Part shown: in pieces, positions 22,715 through 33,500 of the stretch
Position numbering within the stretch: the stretch's first letter is position 1
Layout of the letters: the number at the start of each line of letters is the position of its first letter
NCBI GenBank assembly: GCA_018292915.2
Contig: JACVVK020000146.1
Span: 482,001 to 546,000 of the forward strand
DNA from: Batillaria attramentaria
Taxonomy: Eukaryota > Mollusca > Gastropoda > Batillariidae
Length of the DNA stretch: 64,000 nucleotides
Direction of reading: 5' to 3'
Notes under the pieces: model-generated
Seen by the model: only the letters and a program-made list of their open reading frames with translations
What the model was told of the DNA's origin: nothing
Databases searched by the model: none
Position numbers and translations under genes: made by a program

Positions 22715-23150
22715 TCAGTTCTGTGGGATCCCAGACAGGAGCCCTGAGTCTGGTGCAGGTTCCCAGATGATTTTCTGGATGTCACGAAATTTGGGATGAG
22801 AGGCGTCCCGGCACAGAAGCAGCATCATGCTCTCACTGGTTGTCAAGAAGGCACCAGCCTCCTGCATCCTCTGTAGTGCATACATTCTGCAAACAGGCGG
22901 ACACTGTGAAAACCAAGGACATTCTTATCAAGTGTCTGAGATTTCCAAAGGGGACTTGGAAGGGGTGACAGAGGGAAGATATGAAGATGCAACTATCTTC
23001 ATTTTTTTTTTTTTAAAATACTAACAGGGAGTTAAGTTTGATTTTCAAGACTGACATCTGTTGCTAGAAATGCTCACAGATTAATACATAGCAGGGAAGT
23101 CAAATAAATTTGTGGGTGTGAGAGTATGCTGGTGTAACTCAGACATGCAG

Positions 23151-23205
<55 letters not shown>

Positions 23206-24697
23206 CGTGCGTTTGTATGTGCATGCGCGTGTGTAGGTGATGAATCCACTGAACAGCCAGTGTTGTATTTATAACTGCCCCCCCCCCCCCCCCCCCACCA
23301 AGAAAAAAGAAAAAAGGCCAAGTGAAAACAATGTTTCACCATCATCAAACCATGAGTTGTCAGATACTGACCTGTCCACCATGCTGCGAGAGGAGCAGGC
23401 ATCAGCAATAACATGGACATCATAATCACGCTCAATCAGATCCAAAGCTGTCTGCAGCACACAGGCCTGTGTCTCAATACCACAGAGCACCACGGACTTC
23501 ACTTCTGTACAGTTAGTGGCACAAATCCATGAATACATACATTTACACATAGTACATATTAAGTCGAGATAGCTGATCAGGGTTGAGATAGCTAATCAGG
23601 GTTGAACTATCAAGAATCCCAGAATTCTTTTGGCCTAGCCACAAGCATGACAGTCAGTTGTTTTAGGAAAGAAGCGACAGGATTAAAGGGGCTAATGTCC
23701 CATTTCTATGCTCAGATTGTTCTGAGCTGTCTATCATCACATCACTTAGATACCTGGACAATGACAGCATCTGTAATGCTGACACTGAGCCAACAGAAGC
23801 TTACTTAATGACATGGCAACCGCACTGAGCGTTCCAGTAGTGCAACAACGTTAACAGCTGTAGAATTTGGATGTTCAACTGCTTGCGCATGGTGTAAATA
23901 ACACTATCAAATTAAGAGCTGTACTAATCATCAACTGAAGGTAAGAGTATTTTCAGCTTACAGGCACAACCACAAGCAAAACTGTTCCAGAACATACAAA
24001 TGAGTAAAACCCAATCTGCTACGCAAATTCATAAAGCAGGACAATGAAATTACTGATCCCACTTCTCTCTGCCTAGGGCAGACTGACTACCCATGCCCAA
24101 TCACAGCGCATTTTAACCCTTTCAGTGCCCAGTGACTGAATATTCAGTCAGCACTGCACAGCACTGCATGTATGCTCCCGTGCCCAGTGACACCTGGGTC
24201 GCCTGCTACATGCAATTTTTAATACAGAGAAGCATACACTTGAACACATAGCTTGGGAATTCTTCTACACGGTGTAGCAACCAAATTTTAATGACATTTT
24301 ATGGGAATTTTACTCTGTACATTAAACAGAAAGACCCCTCCCCCCCCCCCCACATCCCACACAGTTCTTGCATGATGGTGGTGCTTGTGGAAAAAAACAG
24401 GTTTCTGCAACTTTCAGTGAAAGGCAACCAGGCATGTTTTAGAATCTGTTTCAGATGTTGAACCTGTAGATTCACTTGACGACGTAACTTTCATATGGTT
24501 CAAAGGAACATGAAAGAAGTTAAGAATTTTTATCTTTTCAGTTGGTGGGGGTCTGCAATGCATAACTTCGGGCACCAGCAGTTATACACCTCTATGCCTA
24601 GTGAAAGGGTTAACAAAACCAATCAGTGTACATGTATAAAAAATGAAACTGGGACAATTTCCATGAGCAGACATTGCCTTACAGACATGATCTACAT

Positions 24698-24735
<38 letters not shown>

Positions 24736-25085
24736 CGCTTCATCTTCGTGGTGAGAGTAACTCTGTGTAATACAGTGTACTGCGTAATTTTTTAACTCTT
24801 AAAAGCCCAAGCCTGACCACCCCTAGGCCCTGCCCACTATATGGTAAGACTGGTTAAAAAAAGAACAAACCACTGCACACCAGTAGCAGCCACTTCAAGC
24901 TACTATTACGCAAGGCGTGGTCAGTACACATGCCAGAACAGCCTAGCTACAAATGCATCTGTGTACTTGCCACGCTGTTCCTTGAGAAAACTCTCGACCT
25001 CCGGCAGCAACATGGAGAAGCAAGTCTTGGGAAAAACCTGTTCGTCCTTCACGCCCAGTTCAGGGACAGTATGACCAAGTCCTGT

Positions 25086-25124
<39 letters not shown>

Positions 25125-25522
25125 AACACTCATATATGGACTATGCTTTCAGTTCCACCATTCACATTTTGTAGTCAAGTTTTTGTCATCTTTTGTAGGT
25201 TGGTTCAAGATTTAACAAACTTAAAAAAACGGGGGGGGGGGGGGGGGGATGCTCAGATTCGTCGGCCGTTAACGAGAAATCCTCAAGTTGTGCATGTAGT
25301 GCGTTTTTTGCATGCGTGTTCTGTAAGTAGACAGTTACCTTTGGGATACTGTTCTGTGACCACCACGGGCATTTCCAACAGGCGAGCTGCTTGCAACATT
25401 CTTCTAGCGACACTGACAATCTGTGGAAAATACTGGATTGTCGGTCGAAACTTTTCTTGCATGTCGCACAAGAAAAGGCACGAGTTGTTGGCCACGAGTT
25501 TGCCGACTCTCTTCGCAGCCAT
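22715..25522 (-). CDS. ISOC2: Isochorismatase domain-containing protein 2
   Basis: Four exons on the minus strand: 25522-25339 (ATG), 25081-24971, 23504-23372, 22886-22715 (TGA), giving 199 residues, close to the 205 of human ISOC2. The fold is a cysteine-hydrolase alpha/beta sandwich; in this family Asp, Lys and Cys form the catalytic site, all visible in [18 protein letters not shown] and LCGIETQAC. The C-terminal block [17 protein letters not shown] and the tail EPAPDSGLL match ISOC2 closely. The natural substrate of animal ISOC proteins is not established. The intron after exon 2 must start with GC (CGTG|GCAAGT) to hold frame into EVKSVVLCG. The gene runs toward the lectin gene. A TTAA-flanked MITE sits in its third-exon-side intron. 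Confidence 0.93.
23152..23202. repeat. (TG)n microsatellite and poly-C
   Basis: A TG run in ISOC2 intron 3, followed at about 23278-23296 by a poly-C run. Confidence 0.95.
24117..24609. mobile_element. piggyBac-like MITE with TTAA flanks
   Basis: The element begins CCCTTTCAGTGCCCAGTG and ends, inverted, CCCTTTCACTAGGCATAG. It is bordered on both sides by TTAA (24113-24116 and 24610-24613). CCC termini and TTAA target sites define piggyBac elements. No transposase is encoded. It lies in ISOC2 intron 2. Confidence 0.7.
24699..24734. repeat. Poly-C run of 36
   Basis: Thirty-six consecutive C; similar but shorter poly-C or poly-G runs occur at about 509, 680, 2557, 20744, 23279, 25232, 47592 and 48221. 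Confidence 0.9.
24965..24970 (-). promoter_or_regulatory. Non-canonical GC splice donor, ISOC2 intron 2
   Basis: On the minus strand exon 2 ends CAGCGTG and the intron starts GCAAGT. With the acceptor after 23505 this restores the frame (R-E-VKSVV). The nearby GT (AA|GTACAC) cannot be joined in frame to any usable acceptor. Confidence 0.8.
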
Positions 25523-25690
25523 CGTGTTGTTGTCGAAGGTCGGTCAGTAGGCTAGGGTCACGGTCAAAGGTCGTGTATGGCAGCAGACGACGGGAAAACG
25601 AGACCATTTAGAGATCGAGAGAAACCATTTGAGAATGGCTAAGGTTCAAGATGCACCACTACTGCTTGCGTGATGAGACCACAGACGACA

Positions 25691-25710
25691 GACGTATAGA
25701 TCTATACGTC
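25691..25710. repeat. Perfect 20-bp palindrome
   Basis: GACGTATAGATCTATACGTC reads the same on both strands, about 170 bp upstream of the ISOC2 ATG. It could be a dyad protein-binding site or the centre of a small foldback. Confidence 0.7.
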
Positions 25711-25892
25711 GATGGATGAGGCACAAGGAGACATGATTATAGCTGATTTCACCCAGATCAATACAGTGACTTTTCACAGCTCACGATCAGTAGCAGGTAC
25801 TCGGAGCGGTCGAGCGGTTGCATGGTGCGACATAGCGAATCTTCACTATGGCAGTTGACAGCAGAGACGGAATACTAAAACTAATGACACCA

Positions 25893-25929
25893 CCACAGAC
25901 GTAAAGAGATAATCTCAATACGTCTGTGG
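25893..25929. repeat. Nested hairpin, 11-bp arms
   Basis: CCACAGACGTA at 25893-25903 is the exact inverse of TACGTCTGTGG at 25919-25929, and between them GAGAT-A-ATCTC forms a second stem. Confidence 0.7.
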
Positions 25930-27461
25930 ACACCACTGACGAAAGTACAAGGGACGAGGACATGCCGAATTACATCACCGCGTTCAAAAATCGTGTCCAC
26001 GCACCTTCCTCTTTCTCATATTCCCTATATGGCTCAATGAAAATAAAGTGTTTGAGAGTAATTATTGAGGTGATATTAGAAATAGATTTCTCTATTCACA
26101 GCTTTTAGCCACTGCAGTATTGAGAAAAATCAACTGTGGTAAAGAACTTAGTCTATTTGCTTACTTGAAAAAAAAAGTTCATAAAAATCTACTCATAGGG
26201 AAAAAAATTAAATGACAAACAGTTTTTTGTTGGATTCAGTTCGCGGTGCTTTGAGCTGATTCATGAAATTGGGTAGAGCGCCTACACAATACTCATCATT
26301 ATTATTATTTTTAAAAATGCAATGTACCCAGACTTTAAGGCACGCTTACTGACAATTACAGGGTCTAAATACAGCAGTAAGCAAAATAATCTCCAGCCTC
26401 ATTATTTACATAAAAATATCATTCAAGGATGGAATGCATATCTTCATGGAGAAGCACAACAATTTTTGCATTTTCAAGGATATGAAGTTTTTCTTTTCAT
26501 TGTTACTTGGAACACAGCTTCTACCCATAGATGACACACAGAGCATGGTGTTGCCAGATGCATAGACTACTCTCAAACCTACTCTTGTCAATCTACTCAC
26601 AGGTTGTCAAAGGGATGAGCAACCTCAAGCGGGCACACTGCCTGAATGATCGTAATTGTCCAAATTTACTGGGGTGCTTTGGATTCACAGACGTTCACAC
26701 ACATTGATCATCGATATAAAAACCCTGACCAAATAATTCCACGCATGCCCGAAACAGATCCCCAAAATCGGCAGGTTTATCAGTATTTTAGAACCCCATC
26801 ACCTTGCTGGATACACATGCAATAGAACTGTTTCATTTTCTCATGATGCTTGAATGTTTCTGATGTAATTTTCCTGAGAAAAGCTTTAAAATAGCTGACA
26901 GTGATGGCTCTTAGGCACACAGACGCACACATTCACACACACACGCGCGCACATGCATTTGCTCGTTTTCAAAAGTTTAATGGCGTCATTAGATATTCTT
27001 ATAAAAGATTTATTATACCAGTACATAACAGACGTCAATCAACGACATGTAAAAACCAGAAACACCTATAACATAAGAAAACACATTGACCAGTGTTTTG
27101 CTCTGTTGTGCCTGAACAATGGTTTGATCAACCTATTCCAAAGATTAAAGTCAGAAATGGGAAAGCAAGTAGGTACAACCCAGACATGAAGCTTGGCTAT
27201 AACATAATGGCTGTACAGTTTCACTTTCAGTCACTCAGCCTGACACAGAACTGTCCACAAATATTATGTTACAATTATACAACTATGTATCCTAGATTCT
27301 TGATACATGAACAGTTTGATAGGGCAACAGGTAACTTTTTAACACTTGTCTCTTTTTTTTTTTTCTTTTTTTTTAGCATGTAGATTTACTGTGGCTGTGT
27401 TCCTAGGGCCATGTAGATTCATATTTCATGTTTAAGATTGCTCAAAATAACTGCTCAAATT

Positions 27462-28093
27462 TGTTACAGTACAAACACAGACGCACGCAGTCGCTCAACA
27501 GAGAAGATCAGTACACAAAGAATGGTACTCTTTTCGTAGTGATGCCACTATCTTTTTGGAGGTGGCCTAAAACCGGCCGTGGCATCCACCTTTAATTGTG
27601 ATAGTCTAGTATTTTGCGTTGATACAATTTCCTAACAACATGACACAGCAGCCTAGTACTCCCCAGCGCTATTCGCCGAAGAGTCTTGTCTTGGTGGTTC
27701 AGTCTGACATAGGTTTCTGCCGGTCTCTCTCCTTCTCCTGTTGAGGTCTCCCTGTGTCTCTCTGTGTCTCTCCCGTGGCCTGACGGTCCACCCCATATAT
27801 AGGTCCCGGCGGTCCGCAGGTTCTCCCGAAAGGTAATCAGATAAGGTGGTCGTTAATTTTGACTGACCACCTAGCATGAGCGAGATTCACCTAAATAAAC
27901 ATGTGACATCCTGCTATTCTTCCTTTATCTTCAAAAACTACATTAATGCAGGCCTTGGCCGGGTCACGGCCCAGAGCGTCAAATGCTGGCCTTGGCCGGG
28001 TCACGGCCTAGAGCGTCAGCCAAAATATCATCCCTGATCGCCCTAAGGTACCAAGGCGGTCACGGTCTAGGGCACACAGGTCACTGTGTAACA
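27462..28093 (-). repeat. 3' LTR
   Basis: 632 bp, same sequence as 35854-36485. The tandem block starts at 27951 and 27988. A variant poly(A) signal ATTAAA (minus strand, 27591-27596) lies downstream of the TATA box and probably ends the transcript. Confidence 0.93.
27591..27596 (-). promoter_or_regulatory. Variant poly(A) signal ATTAAA in 3' LTR
   Basis: ATTAAA on the minus strand about 200 bp after the TATA box. No AATAAA is seen on this strand in the same stretch. Confidence 0.35.
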
Positions 28094-28105
28094 TCCGCCC
28101 CTTTC
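28094..28105 (-). other. Polypurine tract
   Basis: GAAAGGGGCGGA on the minus strand directly abuts the 3' LTR. It would prime plus-strand DNA synthesis. Confidence 0.75.
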
Positions 28106-28431
28106 AAACAAACAAAATTATAATTAATTATAATTTTGTACGTGATATGCCTGTACGTGGAAGTGAGTGTACTGCGGATGTGTCAATTTGAATAACCATT
28201 AGTATATACATCAGCAATAATCAAATTACACACAGCCATTACGGCAAAAGAAAATATTAAATGTACGATTATATATTGCCGTGCTGTGCGATAAAATGTC
28301 CTTAGCACATGCATCAGCAAAATCAATTACCAATCAAGCATTTTAGCTACACTGAATATACAAATGAATATACAAGTGAGTATACAAGTGCACTTCCATC
28401 ACGATCACACGTGATGCGACGTCCTCCGGCT
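28106..28431 (-). other. Env-to-PPT region with 28-bp palindrome
   Basis: Non-coding. It contains a perfect 28-bp palindrome at 28112-28139 (half-site ACAAAATTATAATT), only a few bases from the polypurine tract. Confidence 0.7.
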
Positions 28432-30399
28432 TTACTGCCCCAGGGACGGGTAAAATTTCACCCGCGAATTGTCCATCAAAGTCACTCCTTCAGGCGCAGA
28501 AGCAGTCGCTCTGTCGGCGTCAGTCGCGCCGGTCGCTTGGTCGACCACCTGAAGCACCGTGGGTTTGAGGGTCTCCTGTTTGCTCTCCCAAAACCTTGTG
28601 ATTGGACCAGTCAATAGGGCTTTACCTCCTAGCAGTTTAGAACGTACATAAAGTACAATTCCGGCGACAACTGCCGCCGCCGTTAACGCGATCAGAACAT
28701 ATACCCAAATGGGCCATCTCGACTTTTCTTTTGTGATCGTCTGTAAACCTTGCAGTCGCGAAATTAATGGACCCATATTGATCTCTTGGAGATCCCCCAA
28801 TTGTTTTGGAAGTTTAACGGGATCCAATTTAGGCAAAAGTTGATTAACTGGTTTCCATAGTGAAATGTTTGACAAAGCATAATCCGTCAGCCAAGAAAGG
28901 TACGACTCGTTGACCGCAAATACGTTTTCCTGTTGATAATAGGGTGTCAAGGATATGGAGTCACTTGACCCGATACAAGTCATTCCCAAAGTGAGTACGC
29001 TCATTGGTGGTTGGGCAACCAAAGAACTAACGGATTTGCCATGACATAAAACACTAAAAGTGATGGGCGTAGCGGTGCTCACGACCCACATTCCATCCGA
29101 AAGATATTCGGCCCTTGGCAGCGCGGTGTTAAGCTGCACTTTTGTCTGACATTGCTGCTTGATGGCCTTGGAATCATTTTTGAACAGAGCCATGATGCAA
29201 AATTTACTGGCGTACATGGGGTACAATGGACTTCGAACCGCACAAAATCCGATTAACGGTTCCGAACACGCTTCGAACTCATCCTGTTCTAGCAAAACGA
29301 ACTTGGTACGTTGTTTGTTAATAGCTACAGCTTTGGATTCGATTTCATAAGTAGCAGTCATGGGTAGCCCCAAATTAGAAGTACCAATGGAGGGTAGAGG
29401 AAGATTGTGAACTTGAAATACCTCAAATTCCTCCCTAGAGTCTAATAAGGGAACCGGGACTACGACCAAAATTTTGTCATTTTCCAGAATAGTAGTGCAC
29501 GTCAAGTATTGATAAAAGTTCCACAAATTTCTGTTTGGGTCACCCGTCAGTTTCAAGGGAGGTTGGATGTGATCTTCAATCTCTAACAACAACTTCTGAA
29601 GGTTTCGAGGCGTAATCGTACTTGGAGCTAGCCGCCCTAAGGACAACATGTTCAGTTGTAGCTGGAGGTGCTCAAGATAGACGGTCATCCGGCTAATCAT
29701 TGACCTGATTTCTGCTATCACAACGTCTATCTGTGAGTAGGCGTCAACAAAGGTGCTTAATTCCTTTAATTGCCTTGCCAGCTCATCTGTCACTGTACGC
29801 AAGTTCTGGTCTACCTGTGCTAATCCTTCCACAAGTTCATTAATGCTTTGCCGGTTCTCAGCAATCATAACGCGTGACGTGTTAATTAAGGTAAGACTCT
29901 CCTGCACTACATGTGATATTTCTTGTTGATTGCTAGCTAGCTTTTGGATGTTACTCTTTATTCCCTTCAGATCTGACTCGGATAGCGTCCCAAACAAGAA
30001 GTGTAATGCTTTTCCCACGAATGGTAACAAAGACCTCCGTGATCGAGCATACCCTCCCCGTAAGGTTTGATATTCGACAAAATGTTCTACTAATCCATTA
30101 TAAGTCTCCCGTACTAGTTTAAAATCATGATTAAGGCGTACAAAACTTTTCGTAAAGTGATCCCCTTTGTCGAAATAATGTTGCACTACTTCCCATGATA
30201 TGCGCGTAGCATTCTCAATATTTGCTGATAACCTGTTCATCGCGTCAACGTATGGTGCTAGGTCAATGACGAATGTGACAAGCCATCGCGACCTGGTAGT
30301 CGTAACCTCATTGACCTTCCGAAACACCACATTACGTGAACCTAAACTGCCCTCGACCAGTCCAATACACAAACAGAGCAACACCGCTGCAGTCTTCAT
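28432..30399 (-). CDS. env: Envelope glycoprotein, F-protein-like
   Basis: 655 residues, a class I-type fusion protein by layout. A signal peptide occupies roughly residues 1-20. A basic R-X-R-R furin-type site lies at 119-122, followed directly by a hydrophobic segment ending in FGTL, the arrangement of baculovirus F and insect errantivirus envelopes. Long helical heptad-like regions follow. A single membrane anchor lies at about 563-586, with a cytoplasmic tail of roughly 69 residues. Several N-X-S/T sites are present. The frame is uninterrupted. The similarity to F-type envelopes is by motif order only, and infectivity cannot be judged. Confidence 0.85.
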   Translation of the reverse strand: MKTAAVLLCLCIGLVEGSLGSRNVVFRKVNEVTTTRSRWLVTFVIDLAPYVDAMNRLSANIENATRISWEVVQHYFDKGDHFTKSFVRLNHDFKLVRETYNGLVEHFVEYQTLRGGYARSRRSLLPFVGKALHFLFGTLSESDLKGIKSNIQKLASNQQEISHVVQESLTLINTSRVMIAENRQSINELVEGLAQVDQNLRTVTDELARQLKELSTFVDAYSQIDVVIAEIRSMISRMTVYLEHLQLQLNMLSLGRLAPSTITPRNLQKLLLEIEDHIQPPLKLTGDPNRNLWNFYQYLTCTTILENDKILVVVPVPLLDSREEFEVFQVHNLPLPSIGTSNLGLPMTATYEIESKAVAINKQRTKFVLLEQDEFEACSEPLIGFCAVRSPLYPMYASKFCIMALFKNDSKAIKQQCQTKVQLNTALPRAEYLSDGMWVVSTATPITFSVLCHGKSVSSLVAQPPMSVLTLGMTCIGSSDSISLTPYYQQENVFAVNESYLSWLTDYALSNISLWKPVNQLLPKLDPVKLPKQLGDLQEINMGPLISRLQGLQTITKEKSRWPIWVYVLIALTAAAVVAGIVLYVRSKLLGGKALLTGPITRFWESKQETLKPTVLQVVDQATGATDADRATASAPEGVTLMDNSRVKFYPSLGQ

Positions 30400-30405
30400 G
30401 TTCTC

Positions 30406-30414
30406 CCTGCAACA
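30406..30414 (-). promoter_or_regulatory. Splice acceptor for env mRNA
   Basis: TTCTGTTGCAG|GG on the minus strand cuts after 30407, eight bases before the env ATG. Because env is a separate frame after pol, a spliced subgenomic mRNA is the expected route. The donor, presumably in the leader or early gag, was not identified. Confidence 0.5.
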
Positions 30415-30558
30415 GAATCACCCACGCATGACATACAGACCCCTGACATCTGTATGTCAATAAAAATAATCCCGCATAGTTCTGTCTATGCGTCCAGTGC
30501 ATATGCACCAACCAATCCCCACCGTATTAGGTAGAAGGATTGCTCTCAGCGAAGCCTC

Positions 30559-33500
30559 TCATAGCAGAGAAATAACGGCCTCGAGCAAAGTCTTCACTTT
30601 GCTCTGATCGCCAACATCTCGTCCCTGAACGGACGACACCAACTGTTCCCTAACCTGTTTTTGGTCCACAGTTACTCCCTTATTCTCAGAATCAGTCTCC
30701 TTCTCCTCTGCTACTTCCACATGGTCAACTTCCCGCAATCTCTGTTCTCTAGCTCGTAACCGTTTCTGGAGTTCCATTAAGGGTATGTCATCTTCGTCAG
30801 AGGATCCGTCTCGTTCGTGACGATGGAACCTTGTCATTCGTTCCGTTGGCGTCAAGTCTCGCTCACTCTCATTCTCACTCTCACTCTCATCTGAAGAAGA
30901 CTCACCTGGAGGAACTGCAAGCTGAGCTTTTCGTACTGGCTTACCTGTTGCTGGCATCACTGGAATGTTCCAGTCACCGATCGGAACCTTCCGAAGGTGT
31001 TCAGCATGAGTTTTCTGTTCCGTACCATCTAACTGGTTTCTCACCCTAAAGGTTACAGGCGTTAACTCTTCCACTATCCTAAAGTATGGCTTCCATTTCC
31101 TTTCTAACTTGCTTTTTCTTTGGTGATTTCGTACATAAACAGGATCACCTACTTTCAACTCAATAGGCTTTACCGACTGATTTGCATAGCGTGCGCCTTT
31201 CTTTTGAGATTTCTTTATTCTCTGATATACCTGCGTGAATACTTTGTGCTGATTTTCGAGTGCAACCCTATGTTGATCTTCGCCCATATACTTTCTTCGT
31301 GGTCGCAGGATGTTGTCAAGCGGCAACACTGGGTCACGATGGTAAAGCAGAAAGAATGGTGAATGTTGAGTGGTTTCAGAAATGCTTACTCGAATCGCTG
31401 ACAGAGTTTGATCCAGATGTATGTCCCATGTCTGCAAGTCATCTTGTATCTTCTTTGACATGATGTCATGCAAGGTTCTATGAAATCTTTCCACTTTAGC
31501 GTTTGATTGTGGGTGATAAAAGCTTGTGGTGACATGATCAATCCTGAGTTCTTTTAGTGTCTCCCTCATGATTCTGTTTTCATTCTCTGTGCCATTGTCT
31601 GTCACTAACTGCAGTGGACAACTGTGCCTGGGAATTATCTTTTCTGTCAATAAATGAGCCACAGTTTCGGCAGACTTATCTGGTACTGCAAATGCCTCTG
31701 GCCATCCACTGTAGTGATCTACAAACGCCACTATGTATTTATTCCCTGACAAACTCTTTGGGTACGGTCCAGATAAATCAAGACTCACCTTTGCAAATGG
31801 ATAAGGCGGAACATCCATCTCTTGCACCGGTGCCTTTTGTTTTTGCATCACTCTCGCTTGACACACAACACAGCCACTCACATACTCATACAGTCCTCTG
31901 TACATGTCAGTCCAAAAATACTTTTGCTGTATAGTGTCATACGTCTTGTCAATACCCATGTGACCATTCTCGTCATGGTACTGCCGTACCACAAACAAAA
32001 TGAGGTGTTCAGGTATGACTAACCGTGCCCTCGGCTCGTCATCCTGATTGGAGAGGAAGTAGAGAACATCATCTATAATCAGGTACCTCTTACGTATCAT
32101 CTTGGGAGCATTTTCCTGCTGCATCTGCTTCCTTATCTGCACTAAATTTGGGTCTTTGTCCTGTTCTACTTTCATGTCAAACTCAGCAAGCTTGATTTTG
32201 TCCAACTTTTCCCTCGGCTCTCCCGACGGCTGGAAACTAGCAAAATCCTTTGGAGTGAATTCATTGGAATTGACCACACTTATTTCGAATGAGTTATCGC
32301 TAACCTCCTTCACCTGCTCTGCCTCTTCCTGTGAACTTTGACAAACCAAACCCTCCGGCATTCTGGACAACAAATCCGCTAATACATTGGTAGGCCCTGG
32401 AATGTACTCGATGGTACAGTTGTATCCAGCGATCCCTAATGCCCACATCTGTATCTTCTTATTTTGCATTGGAGAGTTTAGTAAGTACTTCAGAGGTCTG
32501 TGATCAGTACAGATCTTGAACTGTGCATTGTGGAGGTAATGGTCTAGTTTCTGTAGAGCGTAATGAATGGCGAACGCTTCTTTTTCTATGGTTGACCATT
32601 TCTTTTGACTTTCACTCAGTTTATGGGAGAGGAAATAGATTGGCTTTTCTTCTCCGTCACACTCCTGTGTAAGACATGCCCCTATACACGAATCACTGGC
32701 GTCCGTGTACAGCACGTACGGTCTGCTAGTATCAGGGTAAGCCAACAGCGGCACAACAGACAAACTCTCCTTCAAGAAATCAAAGGCTCGCTGACACTCC
32801 GCGCTCCACTGGAAGCGGGCGTATTTCTTCGTAAGGGCAATGATGGGTTCAGCTATCTTGGAGAAGTTTGGAAGAAACCTGCGATAATAGCTAACCATTC
32901 CTACGAAGCTTCGCACTTCCCTCACAGTAGTGGGTGCGGGCATGTTTCTAATGGCCTTTACTTTCTCTTGGTCGGGCTTGACCCCATCCTTACCAACTAC
33001 GAATCCCAAGTAGTTGATTTCTTCTCTCATGAATTGACACTTTTTCAGTTTCAGCTTCAAATCATGCTGGGTTAGCCTGTCGAACACTCGGTCAAGATGC
33101 TCGAAGTGTTCCTCTAGAGTCTCAGAAAAAATCAAGATGTCATCAATGTACGCTATGGCAAAACTTTCGAAACCACATAGCACAATATTCATCAACAACA
33201 TGAACACACTGGGTGCGTTGGTCAGACCGAACGGCATGACGTTGAACTCAAAGAGACCCTTGTGACAAGCAAATGCTGTCTTCTCTTTATCTTTCTCCGC
33301 CATCTTTACCTGCCAATAACCACTCTTCAGGTCTAGACTGGTAAAGTAATTCGCTTTCCCAAGCAAGGAAAGTAGATCGTCAATCAATGGAAGCGGGTAT
33401 GAGTTTCTCTTGGTAACCTCATTGAGCTTGCGATAGTCTACACAAAGACGCTTGGATCCATCTTTCTTCGATACTACCACTAAGCTGGAACACCAAGGTG

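Larger units (their letters stand above)
25523..27461. other. ISOC2 upstream region and intergenic DNA
   Basis: No gene seen. The first 400 bp, the ISOC2 promoter side, contain a perfect 20-bp palindrome (25691-25710) and a hairpin with 11-bp arms (25893-25929). The rest is AT-rich without recognisable features up to the retroelement insertion site. Confidence 0.5.

Noticed and set aside
27653..27877. 74-codon frame inside each LTR
   Set aside because: It overlaps TATA and R/U5 signals and exists only because the LTRs are duplicated.
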